Positions 33,501 through 46,080 are shown, numbered from the stretch's first letter. The stretch: 64,000 nt of DNA from Asterias rubens (GCF_902459465.1 NC_047068.1:18933195-18997194); one strand, 5' to 3'. Notes: generated by a model from the sequence alone, not told the origin. Translations and numbers: made by a program.

Positions 33501-36500
33501 TACCTGGCTTCATCATTGCGGACAAAAACACTGGCGACCAGTAATAGATTAGTGCCAGTCTCTCTCCTATGAATACAGATTGGACCAGTATATTACATCT
33601 TCTGCGAATTTAAAGTACCATCACTTTATTCTGCTTTTTAAAATAAGTTTTATATTACCTGTCCGACAGTCATGAAGACTGCTCTAATGATAGCCATCGA
33701 GGCTCCGTTATAAAGACTTCGGAATCCCTCTGGTATACATGAAAAACAAAGACAAAACATGAAATATGCATAGTTCAGTGGGGCTCAAAATGTACACTGG
33801 ACCACAGGCCCAAAATCCAACTCATAGTCACAGGGAAAAAGTAAAGTAGGAAAACAAAAAACTTGTGTACATTTGCAAAAGATAGCTTACGTAATTCAAA
33901 ACCATCGTCAGACACTAAGATGGTTGACTGTGTACATGTACTGTGTAGATGCATTCACTACATTTTATCATATTGCAGGCTGGCATAGTTTATCTATCAT
34001 TCAAAACTATGGTGGATGATATTGAAAGGTCGGACAGTAGGAGGGTTGACTGTGGACTGTGTTAAGAGGAGAGAAAAACTGAAGTCATGACCCTACTACT
34101 TACCATGTTTATACACTTTCCACAGGCCATCAAATGCATGCTTGTAACTACAAGTAAATACAAGAACAGACACACATTAAATGCATGCAGTGATTGAAAA
34201 TGGTGAGCAGACATTCTACAATAATATCAGTGTGCTGTTAAACCAAAGTGCAAGAGAGAGTACATTGACTAACAGTCGATTCATCCCAAAGGCCAAAGAA
34301 TAACCTCATAGACAATAAAAGCTTGCAGAATTAATGTAATATATAATTCCACTTGCATTGAAAAAACAGCTTTAGGCAAAGCAGCCTAAAAAGTATTTCA
34401 ACTTTTAAGACTTGCTGAAAGACAAATAACAAGATTTTTAGTTATCATAATAATAATATTTTTAGTCTGAAACCAAAGTCATTATGGACGGATGGAAAGG
34501 GGGTTTTGCCCCTGTGTTTCTACAAAGCGCACCACATCACCTTGTAAACCCTTACAAAAAACATGTACTGGGTCTTCAAAACTTAACCTGTCTTGTACAT
34601 TAGTAACAAGCGATATGGGATGGCCATAGATAAAGCGCTATATAGTTTTTCAGAAATTTGTCTACATGTACCCTTCTACATAAACTAGACTAGCCACTGC
34701 CAACAAAGCATCTAAATATTGAACCTTCAAAGTTCTGATAAAATGTTAACAAAACAAAGTGTAAAAAGACAAGGTTTAGTTTAGTTTTAGAAACAGGTTG
34801 ACCAGGTGATATTCATCAAAGAGGCTTTCGGAAATGGATTGTTGACCCTGATATTCAATAACTGTGAAGTGGTACCAGTACAAATAACAATGCTAGGTTG
34901 GGCAATGATTTGTGGACAAATATAAATTACAATACACGTACAAAACATGACAATAATTCAGCAAGGTGCACAAATAATAAAGCCCACTGTGTCTCAAATA
35001 AAAAAATATTTTGCCAGCAACAAGAAAAAAATTTAATTTAAATACAGCTTAGCTTACTATCATAATCTGATTCTTTGGTAAAGTCAGAAAGTAGTTAAAC
35101 TTACAATTTTACACATTGGCCAATGCAATGTCCGTTTTATGTATCAATTTTTACCCTCCCTTTGAAACTGAACAATTTTGCTTCAAAAGACGAATTTTGA
35201 TGTCTGTCTCGCACATCATTGTGATGAACATGGCTAGTCCAAAAAATAAGTTTACTTTTGTTGGTCAAACTTTTTTACTACGGTCAGATGTACGTTAGAT
35301 TTGTTGACAAATGCTGCACAAATATATTTTGTGAATTGCTTTGGGGTGCCTGTGATGACATACATGACATACAGCTAAATGCTTACCTAAGAATTTGTGA
35401 TTGAACATTTATTTGGCTTATTTTAAAAAACAAACAAATAGATGAAACTGTATACATTACTTTCTCTGTTTATCTGGAGAGACTTTGATATCATTCTGCA
35501 TTCTTACATTGATCATATCTGCAGGGGCACCCACTAACCCACCACAGGCACCTGTAGAGAAAAACAGAAAATCACTACTGGTAAACAAGACTAACTAACA
35601 GGGAGGCAGAAACATTGAACAAACACATGTAACAAAATATTACGGTCAAGCTCATTGCATTTCTAAATAAACTACAAGTCAAGTCAAAAGATAACATTTA
35701 TGAATACAAATTTACTGCAAATTTGTGATAGCAGACTTCTGAAAAATAATAATTAATAATTAATAAATCATATTTCCAAAAGATGAAAATAAAACGTAAT
35801 TGCAATTAGTTTTATCCAGGGTCTGAATTTTGTGATCAAGTGTTTCAAGTCATCAAAGTTCATTTGATGGTTTTAAAATTCAACCAAAGTATCAAAATGA
35901 ATTTCCCTTTAAACACTGCTCTCATGTGATGATAAGACAATTTTGGGCCAACGAAACAAATACTACCAAGAGTTGTTTATTGTATCAAACAGTACTGAGC
36001 ACATTTAAATGGCAAGGAATTTAGGGCCACAAACTTGTGATTCCAAGTGTCTAGTTGGAACTCTTGTTCATGAACACTGTAGACATGGTAGATGGTTTTG
36101 CAATTTAAACAAAAGTATCAAAGTGCAGTGCACTATGCTAATTGGTTTGATAACTTTGTCTGTTGACTAAGAAGATTGTAAACATGGTTTTCATCAGTGC
36201 AATCTGGAATTATCTGGTCTCATCTGGATTTTCCTACTAATGTAGGATGAGGTTGTGAATTCGTGAAACGCAGACTGTTTCAACACTGTCTGAATAAAGC
36301 TTAAAACATGAACGTGTACCTTTGATTTTGTTAAACAATTTGATCGTTCTAATCCTACATACATTTAGAAGTATACAATAAAAATAACCGGTGAAAAATT
36401 ATTCTCAAAAGATGGTAGCCTTTTTGAGATAGCACAACAACAACGGAGCAGTTTAGTCCAGGCAGGAAGAATAATCCGTAAATGGGGAAAATTATTGGTT

Positions 36501-39500
36501 TTTCTTGTTGTTTGTGATATCTCTACAGTCATCAAAAAGTTTTTGTATTTAGCAAACTTTTTTTTATAAAAAAAGAAGAAGAAACAACCGGAAATCTTCA
36601 GCCTAACTTCTTTTCAACAATGTAAGGTTTTTATCACAATTTTCAGAAATGGGATTTCAAGCACTGCATTGAACAAGACATGGTTGAAAGTTACTGCTGC
36701 AATTTTGAGTATTCAATGACAAAAATATCTTCCTAGGAAATTGTAATGGTAATCCACAATGTGAGTCAGTAAGGGTCGGTAAGTGAGTGAACTCTGATCC
36801 ACTGTGTTATTTGAGCACTTGACGTAACTACAAATCAATCAAATTACATGAATCTGAAGTGATGGGTAAACTTAGTTTGACCCTGGCCCCCAAAAGAAAC
36901 TATGAATGTTTGTTTTTGTTGTAGTATTTGGAGTTAGTACTTAACTCTGCGAACTTTAAACCACTGAATACTAGTTCGTTGATGAAAGCACAACTTTTAG
37001 TTAGCCCAAAACATATATGCTTTAAATACCTGAATACAGTTACCAGCCAATCCAAAATATCTCATGTACATTTTTATAGTACTGAAAACCCTCATACTCT
37101 CACAAAATGGTAACAAAAAAACCCTCATATTTCCAGTAACATTGCCAGTGAAATGTGACTATCCATTTGAAACCATAGTTGGTGATATTGTATGGTCAGA
37201 CAATAGGGGGGTTGACTGTGTACTGTAGATTGTATTTACCACTTGATATCATATTGCATAAAACCATAGTGGGTGATATTTAGACAGTAGGAGGGTTGAC
37301 TGTGTACTGTACCACGTGATATCATACTGCATAACACCATAGTGGGTGATATTTAACGGTCAGACAGTAGGAGGGTTGACTGTGTACTGAAGATGCATTC
37401 ACCATATGATATCATTTTGCACAATAACCATAATTCAAGCAAGGTTCCCAATGTATGTTTTGTTTACATACCTGATCCTGCAGCAAGTAGAGCCTTCTTA
37501 TAAAATGGAAGAGGTTTATGGGTAGGATCATCGGCCATCAACCGATCCTTCAAACCTTCATACAACGCAAATCTTGTTAACGAGTAACTCATCTAACGGG
37601 GGAAACAAGAATTATTAGTTACGACTGCCTCAAGGATATAGAATATTAAGTTTATTCAGTGTGTTCGCGAAAACTGTAGAAAAACTCCACATGCATACTG
37701 AATCCTCAGTCGTGACACTTGTGTCTTTAAGCAAGACACTTAACCATTGATTCGTTCATCGGATAGGACGTAAAGCCGTTGGTCTCATGTGTTGTGTAAT
37801 GCATGTAAAAGAACCCAGTGCCATTATCGAAAAAAGAAGAGATTTGCCCCGGTGTTCCTGGATGTGGCTGCTAAATGCGCCGTAGTACCTTATAAGGTGC
37901 TACATAATTGGGTCTCAGAATTCGTCACTGCAATAACCTATCTTTCTGAAATGTGTTGATGACTCACAATCAACTATTTGAAACTATACCTTGATAAGTG
38001 GTGTATTCAAGGTGGGCAGTGCTAGGTGGGCCTGCCCAGAACTCAAGCACATTGAGCAAAATACATTAATGACACCCTGCATTAATTCAAACTATTGTCC
38101 ACTGTGCATTTTTCTAAGACACAGGTAATGATAAGGATTATCAAATGTCAAAGAGAAAGAACGTAGTCAAAATTCCACTCAACTTGTTGCATGGGCCCAT
38201 AACATGAACAGTTTTGAAACCTGACGTCATGCCTGAAGCTTGCACTTCAACAATGATGGCCACATATAAAAACAAGAATAATGTTGTGGATTCACTCGAA
38301 CTTAGAGGACTTAAAAAAAATAGCCTACCATGAAAATTGGTCTAGCTACCTTGACCTGATCAACCAGCATTAGTGACACAATCAATGATTTCAAATCTAG
38401 GCACTACGCTTCACACCATGGCGTTACAGAACAGTTAAGTCCAGTTTAATTTGTAATCATGCAAAGATTCAAATCCTACCATTTAAAATAAAGGACAGTC
38501 AGGTCTGTATGCTTCGTTTTTGAAAGGGCAAGAGACACCAAGGCATTTTCTCCTTGGTCAAGGGCACCCTTTGACGGAATTATAAAATGGTTAACTTCTA
38601 CATTTTAAGGGCACCAAGGCAATGAACAGGGGCATGGAGGCAATCGCCTTTGATGCCTTTGTGAAATATCAGGCCTGGACAACCATTAATGAACATACCT
38701 GTCTACATATGGAAGCACTAAGTCCATTGTACAGCGCTAGGACACCTTTATTGCGTACAATGAAAACGGCCATCCCTGATGCCCGATACTTCACTTGCTG
38801 CTGTGTCTGCAGATGAACCTATCATAAGAAAAAGTAGATTTAGTTTATTTAGCTCTTCACCCCTTCACATCCTCTAACACCTGCTCCCTTGAGTTTGAAA
38901 CCCCAACACTATCAGCAGCCAAGTTGGGGGAGGGGAACTGGGGGAGGGGAACTGGGGGAGGGGAACTGGGGGAGGGGAACTGGGGGAGGGGAACTGGGGG
39001 AGGGGAACTGGGGGAGGGGAACTGGGGGAGGGGAACTGGGGGAGGGGAACTGGGGAAGGGGAACTGGGGGAGAAGCACTGGGGGGCCATGAACCCCAACA
39101 GGACCCTTGCTTGGAAGGCTCATGAGCCCTCACAAAAGATAGCAAAGGTATTATTATTATTTTTTATTATTATTTCATTTTAATAAAACCACAAATCAAG
39201 GCCCAAGGGCCAAATTGCATGTGACTGTACAGATAAATATATTAAAAGTATGGAGTAGATCAACTTTTTTTAGCTGATGATTCTAATTTCTGAGCAAAAT
39301 ATAATGAGTTGTGCTAATTTTTTGAAATGGTACAAATACAGAATCAGTTCAGTAAATGCATCTCTGTTATTACTTTAATGGAAATATTAATCTTGGCAGC
39401 TTTCTCCCTCCACAGTGGTCCGCTGGCCAAATGATAGTTAAACCACCAAAATATTAGTCAAAATTCTCTCCTAGGGATCTGGTTGCCCATATGAAGGTCT

Positions 39501-39723
39501 GTTTTAAAAAGCTTGTAAATTCAATATTTTTGTTGTACAGCAGCGACATTAGCGCCGCTTGCTGTGGATACCCGCACTTTATCATCCAGTTATCATCTAC
39601 TAATATAATATAAAACCTTACCTTAATAAGGTCTAATGGATGGGTGAAGCAAGCGGCTCCAGCGGAGGCTAAGCCGCCAAAATACCATCGAGGATGCAGC
39701 TGAGTGCGATCAATGACAGACAT
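30550..39723 (-). CDS. SLC25A10: Mitochondrial dicarboxylate carrier, complete nine-exon gene
   Basis: Exons (minus strand, in order): 39622-39723, 38699-38818, 37472-37592, 35461-35551, 34104-34147, 33659-33729, 32727-32819, 31929-32009, 30550-30720. All introns are GT-AG; lengths sum to 894 nt, giving 297 residues plus TAG. It begins [20 protein letters not shown] (AGG at -3 to -1) and closely follows vertebrate SLC25A10: [115 protein letters not shown] and [10 protein letters not shown]. The three carrier signatures are PLDLIK, PADMIN (Asn as in this subfamily) and PMDVLK. The family exchanges malate, succinate and similar dicarboxylates for phosphate, sulfate or thiosulfate across the inner mitochondrial membrane. 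Introns carry a G-rich minisatellite, local duplications and repeats. An AATAAA lies in the last codons (30555-30560). Confidence 0.95.
30921..31085. mobile_element. Palindromic MITE, family B copy 2
   Basis: Left end GCAGCAGATTTCATGAAAC is diverged; right end GTGAAATCAACGGCTGA matches the TIR of the copy at 3549. Inner CTAACTCGAGTTAGGACG and GTCCTAAGTCCTAAGATTA also match. Located in the last intron of SLC25A10. Confidence 0.75.
32847..33095. repeat. 124-bp tandem duplication in an SLC25A10 intron
   Basis: The phrase TTAACTATGCTGTCTGGG with following TTTCTGGCATTG.TCGAAAG and TTTGATGTCCTGCATGGAA is present twice, offset by 124 bp, with a few differences. Confidence 0.85.
33900..34070. repeat. 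Dispersed copy of the 37-kb intronic repeat
   Basis: TATCATATTGCAGGC, ATATTGAAAGGTCGGACAGTAGG and AGGGTTGACTGTG match the units at 37150-37435. Confidence 0.6.
37150..37435. repeat. Tandem repeat of about 85-100 bp, three units
   Basis: Each unit holds ACCATAGTGGGTGATATT, GACAGTAGGAGGGTTGACTG, TGTACTG and GATATCATATTGCATAA in this order. Located within the SLC25A10 intron between exons at 37472 and 35551, next to exon 3. Confidence 0.75.
37685..37915. repeat. SINE-like dispersed repeat, tail part
   Basis: CACTTGTGTCTTTAAGCAAGACACTTAACCATTG followed by GATAGGACGTAAAGCCGTTGG and AAAAGAACCCAGTGCC. The phrase CTTGTGTCC(C)T.A..AGCAAGACACTT also occurs at 59530-59570, linking it to the SINE family there. 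Confidence 0.55.
38932..39078. repeat. 14-bp G-rich minisatellite, about 10 copies
   Basis: Unit GGGGGAGGGGAACT in tandem in SLC25A10 intron 1. Because 14 is not a multiple of 3, all frames on both strands stay open, which produces four artificial proline- or glycine-rich frames. Runs of 4-5 G at 5-9 bp spacing are a textbook G-quadruplex arrangement on the + strand, the template strand for this gene. Confidence 0.9.
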
Positions 39724-40461
39724 CCTGATGCTATGTGTGTTTCACTCTCCTTCAAATTCCACACTTAAATAGAACCTGCAACAAGTGTTTTGTCCTTTGG
39801 TTTCAACATTAACAGGGAATATTTCAGAGTCCACACTTTAATATTGTGAATATACCCTGTGCAGCTTCCATTTCTTGGATGTGTGGTGTGATACGTGCCG
39901 CTAAAGGATGAGACAATGACACAATAGGGTTGTGTCTAATCAGTTTTTTTAAAGCTGATTATAGGAGGTCGATATTGAGATTGTGGCTATCAGGTCCAAG
40001 GTACTCTTCATACACTCTTGGTTTATCAGTTTGCTGTTTGGACTAATACTTTGGTAGGCCCAATATTCCAATCTTGCTCTGAACAAACAAACAAATCTGT
40101 GAATAAAACAAAGTTAAGAAACAATCATATCTTTCTACTGTGACCATACTAAAAGTTTAAAACAAACAAGGATTAATTTTGTTGTCTTATGACCGCACTT
40201 GTTCACCAGTGCTTTCTCAGTCTCATGGTGTTAATACCACACTATTTAAATTTGACTAATTGTTTTTTAAATTACAACATTAAGGTACAAATTTTTAATT
40301 TGATTTGAATTTCTTTACCAAGGTGGCAGTCTGAATAAAAAATGTAAACAGTGATAATTGAATCAACAAGCTGATGTTTAAATTTTAATATTAATAATAA
40401 TATTGATATGAGGGTTAAAAAATAAAAATCTCCACAAATATTAGAAAATGAAATAAGTAGT

Positions 40462-41056
40462 CTAGTGCTGGGCGAATAGTGAAATTTTGGTATTCGGATA
40501 CCGCTGGCCAACTATCCGAAATTAACCGGATATTTGAATAGTTTTTCGCTGCTAGAGGGCGCTATTTAAAAGTAAATAAATAATAAATACTTTTTTTTTT
40601 TTTTTGGCCGCTAGAAGGCGCTGTTCGTTTGTGGATGAGATCTTATGGGCAGATTGATATTAGTTTTAGACAGTGTCACTCGGTTCATTCATAAAAATAA
40701 CCGGATCTAATTTAAAGATGGCGATTTGCTGTTTCTTTTGATCGTGATTGACTCTACATAAAGGAAAAATTTCATAATCTTTGAATAAATTACGTCAGAA
40801 ATGTCATTGTTTTAACTCTTCACGGAGGTGAGCATAGTTAAATCCTTAATTTATGCTGTTTTATGCTGTCTTAATAGAAGTTTCATAAGGATTCAGACAA
40901 AATATTCCTATCAGTTGTCACCCGACGTCCGCGGATATTTGGATATTAAAGAATAATTATGCGGATATCCCGTTAAGAAAAAAAAGGCATTCGCAGTTAC
41001 GGATAGGAAAACCTATTCGCCATTAACCGGATATTCAAATAATTCGTCCAGGCCTA
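40462..41056. mobile_element. Inverted-end element with CTAG flanks
   Basis: CTAG at 40462-40465 and 41053-41056 flank ends TGCTGGGCGAATAGTG and ATTCGTCCAGGC (complement GCCTGGACGAAT). Subterminal ATTAACCGGATATTTGAATA and ATTAACCGGATATTCAAATA lie near each end. Two CTCF-core-like words, GCTAGAGGGCGCT and GCTAGAAGGCGCT, occur inside. No transposase frame. Confidence 0.6.
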
Positions 41057-41482
41057 GAAATAAGGCACATGGCTTCTTTAAGCCTCTGTATTTTTTTTCA
41101 GAATGCTCAGCAAAATATTCAGTCACATGATTTGATCATCATGAATTGTGAATTGAAATAGTGTTTTATGAAACTTTTTCAGTGGGCAAATATTTTTATA
41201 TGGCCTCAACATTATGACATTTTTTTGTACCTTGTAGAAATGCCTAAAATACCAAACCTTTTGCATTTACCAAGTGCAAATAACCAGTGGAGCCTTACGT
41301 GTTTCTAAGTTTTGGTCAACAAGGGAGAGGAGAGTCTTTGCTTGGCAAATAAAACCACACAATTTTTATTTAGGGACTGTTTACATCGCGCACAGAGAGG
41401 TAAAAGATTTGCCACGATTTTAGGGACACCTCGAAAACAGGACCTCCTACGATATAGTTTTGCAGGATGTTCACCACAGGAT

Positions 41483-42348
41483 CTTGTTGCGATAACGTAA
41501 CCCTCCTGCCGACGGCGTAGCCGGAGGGTTACGAGTCACTCCCATTCGATGCAGGGCGAATAATTTTAGTCAACTGATTTGCTAATTTTTTACCACTTTA
41601 AAAAATAATGACACAAATTCTATGAACACGCACTTAATCCTCAATGTCTAATGAATAACATTCAAAAACACAATTGAGAAAATATTTTGAAAAAAAGGAC
41701 AAAAACTTACCAGATTCCGGGAGCGAAACAGTCACAATTTTCCCAGGTTCTATTTTTGAACCTGTCGCTGTTTACCATGCGCTGACCCCAAGCGCTGAAC
41801 CCAACCGCAGGTACCAGCCAATTAAATTGACTACCTGCCGACCGAGCCGCAGCCGAGTTTGACTAAACCATTCTGTAAAAGGGGTGTTACAAGGGGTGCT
41901 GCAGTGCGTTAAGTGAGTGAACAGCGGGCATAGTAAACGGACAGCGCACACGCACTGTCGCGCTGCCTTATAACACCCCTTTTACAGAATGGTTTAGTCC
42001 AACAGCAATGAACATCGGGAAGTCACAAAATGGCGAAGCGACAGGTTCAAAATAGAACCTGGGAAATTTGTGACTGTTTCGCTCCGGGATCTGGTAAGTT
42101 ATTGTACTTTATTTCAAAATACTTTCTCAATGTTGTTTTGAATGTTATTCATTAGATATTGAGGATTAAGGTCGTGTTCATGGAATTTAGGGCCTATGTC
42201 ATGATTTTCGAAAGGGGTAAAAATTGAGCAAATCTGTTGACTAGCTGTCGAAATTGTACGTGTTTGACCATTTCGCCCTGCATCGAATGGGAGTGACTCG
42301 TAACCCTCCGGCTCCGCCGTCGGCAGGAGGGTTACGTTATCGCAACTA
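41483..42348. mobile_element. 866-bp fold-back transposon with 8-bp target duplication
   Basis: The octamer CACAGGAT occurs immediately outside both ends (41475-41482 and 42349-42356). The ends CTTGTTGCGATAACGTAACC and GGTTACGTTATCGCAACTA are inverted repeats, and the arms pair over about 400 bp (for instance GAATGGGAGTGACTCGTAAC at the right against GTTACGAGTCACTCCCATTC at the left). The centre around 41891-41969 is unpaired. Eight-base duplications are typical of hAT-type elements. No open frame for a transposase. Confidence 0.88.
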
Positions 42349-42870
42349 CACAGGATATATGGAAATATATATAAGTACTAGCCCTTCTGCTCTACATCAC
42401 GTTTGACTTTGCTACTTCCATTGCATTCAGTACTTTTGCAGTAAGTTTTGTGTGAATATGGATGGGTGTTTTAGAAGGCCTTATTTAGCCTTCTTCATTA
42501 TGCAGTGCCCGAATCTACAGGTAAACAGGTAAACAGAAACGGAAAGGTCTTCAAATTCAACTTCTCAAATCAGCCTCAGGCACAAATTTAAGAAAATCTT
42601 AGTCAAATTTAATTTTGTTTTGCATTGTAAAAACCTTAATTATAGGACGTCAGTCGGTGTAGTAGTGGCTACGGGAAATACGATACATACGAGCGAGGCT
42701 ACCATTGGCTACGGGGAGTACGTGATGATTTGATTGATTGAAACATTGACATGATTGAAAGCAACACCAGCCGCCCCCAAAGTTTGATTTAAAATATCCA
42801 GCTTATAATTAATAACATTATTATTAACTGATTTCGTTTTTTTAAAGATTTACTAAATACGATAACTTAC

Positions 42871-42965
42871 CTTCATGGTGAGTGTTCAATCAAACAAAAC
42901 GACCGTTTGGGTGGAAACCTGGATCCTAGATCTGCAGATAAGATCATCCTGCCACCATCATAAAT
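42871..42965 (-). other. Candidate 5' untranslated exon upstream of SLC25A10
   Basis: On the minus strand a strong donor CCATGAAG/GTAAGTTATC ends at 42871. The exon contains one ATG (ACCATGAAG), which would not be in frame with the SLC25A10 start for either acceptor I could see near 39730-39790, so it would act as a short upstream frame. It could also belong to another gene. Confidence 0.35.
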
Positions 42966-43224
42966 AACACTGACCTCAAAACGTGCCTCGCTGGCAGGTC
43001 AGAGTTCAGGAAGTAAATAAACAACATAAAGAAACGTGGTTGGAAGAGGGCGCTATATAAACAAACAAATAATAAAACGTGGTAAATATGAAGAAGGGGG
43101 CGCTACGCTGCTTGCGTGTTTGCGTAGTCTTTATTACAAAACGTTTAGTTTGATTGGGTTCACTTTTGTATAGCGAGTCCTTACGTAACACCCACGTGCA
43201 AAGACAAAACAAGCATTGAATTAA

Positions 43225-43339
43225 GACCATACATTAAAGCTAAAGCTGAGGAGGAAAGTGACAGTGACAGATGTCACAAAAACAGAAGAATACTTCTCAG
43301 GAATTTCTCTAAATAACTGGATGCAACTTGAATACAAGT
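43225..43339 (+). other. Candidate first exon of a divergent + strand transcript
   Basis: The segment from AAGCTGAGGAGG ends at a donor AAGTC/GTAAGTACTG (43340). No long open frame. It faces away from the candidate exon at 42871-42965, about 260 bp away. Confidence 0.3.
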
Positions 43340-43726
43340 CGTAAGTACTGCTTGCAAAGTGTTGAAAGAAGTTTTTCTTGTTGTCGTTTCTATTGCAATT
43401 GGTTGATATGTAGTTGGAGAAATAGCGTAGAATTTAAGTTTATTTTTACTCACTTTTGTTTAAATATGTCTGAATTGTCGATTGCATTAGTTTCGTGATA
43501 AATTTTAAACTTTTACTTAATTTTGTTGACTTTGGTGTTGAGGATTTATAAGTTAAGCTTCTTTTATGTGCCCCTCTTGACTTGCCTAGTTTGGCGTTGG
43601 TAAGGGCTGTACTTCAGAGGCTGGGAACTCCAGTGTTTTCCCAGCATGTCCAGCTCCCCCTAAAAATTGGCAGGTTGATCATGGAGTTACTGTAGTGTTA
43701 GTGTTAGTCTTTAAGACTAGACTAGG

Positions 43727-43838
43727 ACTTAGTTAGACCTACTCCTAAAACTATAATGAGGTTTCGTTTGGCTATCGTCTCCCGTTACAGGAGATGATAG
43801 GGCAGCCGGACGAAACCTCATAGTTCTAAGAGTAGAGT
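43727..43838. repeat. 112-bp hairpin
   Basis: GTTAGACCTACTCCTAAAAC.. and its partner TTCTAAGAGTAGAGTTAGACC are the outer arms; ATGAGGTTTCGTTTGGCTAT and CGGACGAAACCTCAT are the inner arms; GTCTCCCGTTACAGGAGAT is the tip. Confidence 0.75.
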
Positions 43839-43847
43839 TAGACCCAG

Positions 43848-44053
43848 CACCCATGAGTAACTGGGGCGCTGAATAGATAAAGCCCAGGTTGGACTCCTCA
43901 GTGGCACTGACTGACGTCCTACCAGGGCAAAGGCGCTGTACTCCTTTTTCCCCCGAAATTTTGTCAACATCGGTCATAGCTATAGTATGACCGATCGACA
44001 ATAACAAAATTTTGATAAAAAAAAGTACAGTGCCCCAGTTGCTGGGTCTAGCA
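43848..44053. mobile_element. Inverted-end element with AGACCCAGCA termini
   Basis: Starts AGACCCAGCACCCATGAG then TAACTGGGGCGC; ends GTGCCCCAGTTGCTGGGTCT. Inside are CGGTCATAGCTATAGTATGACCG (small hairpin) and GCTGTACTCCTTTTTC. A second copy starts at 63923 and runs off the window. Confidence 0.65.
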
Positions 44054-45155
44054 GGTTGACATGGTGGTTGATGGAGTCGAGGTGTTTCTATTGTCAGATT
44101 GTCATTGAATTTTCTCTGATGAAGATTCAGGAAGTCATTTATACTCCGGACTGCAAAAGTCCTTTGTCTACGCCTCATCCTAGTCTTGCAGTGAGGCTTC
44201 TTAATTTTAAGCTTGTGACCCCTTGTTCTGGATTCCATATTCTTTTCAAACTTTTCTTTGACACATATTTTTTAAACATAAATTGTGTTAAGGAAAGTAG
44301 GCTATTCTCACTTGATTTAGTTGCAATATTTGTAACCCTCCATCCATCCTTTTGACGGACAAAAGGAGGATCGAACCAACTACAAGCAGACTACACTAAC
44401 AGTATACCCCACTCATAGGATGGCAAGTCCACTTTTTTATTGGGCTTCACATGACACATGAGGAGCAACCCAACATATTGTAATGTATTACCAATGCGCC
44501 AGACGTGTTTCAAAGTGTAATGTTTCACAATATGTTTATACTGTCAAACCCTGCTAGGCTGCTGTAGGCTTCTTTATACCATGAGGTTTTTGTTGCCATT
44601 AATTTTTTTTTAAGAGTGAGTACCAAACGTATTTAACTTCCCAACAAGTAGGCCTATCAGTTCAGGATTTATTTGTACTTGTTTTATTTTTATAACAACA
44701 TCCAACAATGCCAATAACAGGATAGGAAACCAGAAAAAATTGTTCAGTTTTAAAGGAAGAAAAACCCTTGATCAAACCCACACACAGGAAGGGACCTTTT
44801 TATAACGAATCCCTTTTATAATCAAACTTCCTGGATTGTGTCAATTTAAACTATTGATGAACTATTAGTTTCATTTTGAGAACATTCAAAAATCATAAAA
44901 TTCACAAAGGTTTGGTAAGGGTGTTCTCTGAATATAGTTTATCTTTTAAGCAACAATTTATTGTCTTATAAACTGAGTTATTAAAGTAGAGGCACTGCTT
45001 TTGATTATATTGTAAACAATAAAATAATAGTGGCTTCTTATATATCTGTCATGCAGTGACGCTCATGGCGCTTCAATATTGTTACCCCTGGTCACTTAGC
45101 CTTAAATCATTCCTTAAACCATCTCCGCTCTCTGGGGAGTATGTACATCCTGTGC
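44054..45155. other. Non-coding, nothing recognised
   Basis: No exon with convincing splice signals. AT-rich with short low-complexity tracts. Confidence 0.5.
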
Positions 45156-45159
45156 TGCC

Positions 45160-45350
45160 AAATATCAAGTGCACTATCACATGAACCATCCCTGCTCTCG
45201 CTGGTACCCATTTACCCCTGGGTGGAGAGAAGCTTTGGTTAAGTGTCTTGCTCAAGGACACAACTTGAGTTCGAACCCACACTCTGCCAAACAGAAACAG
45301 CAGAGCTTGAGTTCGGTGCTCTCATCCGCTCGACCACAACCTCCCCCATT
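45160..45350 (-). repeat. tRNA-derived SINE copy
   Basis: On the minus strand it holds GGTTGTGGTCGAGCGGATGAGAG (A-box part), AGTGTGGGTTCGAACTC (B-box part) and TGTCCTTGAGCAAGACACTT. The same arrangement in the other orientation is at 59465-59610. Confidence 0.65.
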
Positions 45351-45740
45351 GTGACAACCAAAAATAATTTCTTTATAAGAATTAGGACCCACAAACCCTT
45401 TTTTAGGCCCATGATGCCAAGTATACATTTTACGTGAATCTTTGTAAATTTATTCACATAATTAAAACATTTCCTAGTAATTCTTGTTTAAAGCTTGCGT
45501 AACATCTTTCAAATGAATATATGTTTGCTGATATGTTGTTTTGGATTAATGAAAAACAAACTCAGTGGAGAGTGTACTTTGTCAGCCATTTGTTCAAACA
45601 CTCCTTCTTTTGTTAGTTTTGTTTCCTGCTTTACAAAGTTTCATACAAGTCAAAGAACATTTGAGTTTCATTTGATTGCAACACCATAGAACAATCCCTT
45701 TTTAATCACAAATTGAATTTGAAAAAAACACAACATACTT

Positions 45741-46080
45741 TTGGTAGTTGTCAAAGACCAGTAAATCCTTTGTGTATCCCAACATAGTGTAAAATAAAAA
45801 AATTAATGTGGAAAATTTGGCTCAATTGTTCATAGAAGTAGCAAGAAAAATGAAAAAAATAACACCCTTGTGTTGCATAAAATTGTGTTTTCAGATGCAC
45901 TATGCCTGAAGCCTTTGTAAATTTGATTTTGTGTGTGATAAATAACCTCTGTTTCAAAAACATAATTTCAACTTAGGGTATTTTATAATATCAACAGCTC
46001 TTCAGTTCTCTTTACCGAGTCATATTTTAAAGTCCATTAATTTTTGGAGTAACTACCAAAGGTATAACCTCCTTTAGAAA
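45741..46080. mobile_element. Family G MITE, decayed copy 3
   Basis: Contains GTAGTTGTCAAAGACCAGT at the left, ACACCCTTGTGTTGCATAAAATTGTG, AATATCAACAGCTCTTCAG and a right end GAGTAACTACCAAAGGTATAACC, i.e. the family G order reversed relative to 28243. Ends are degraded. Confidence 0.6.

Noticed and set aside
38857-39145. Proline-rich and glycine-rich frames on both strands
   Set aside because: A 14-bp repeat keeps all frames open; this is intron 1 of SLC25A10.
43729-44238. 169-residue minus-strand open frame
   Set aside because: It runs through two inverted-repeat elements; composition is not protein-like and no family is recognised.
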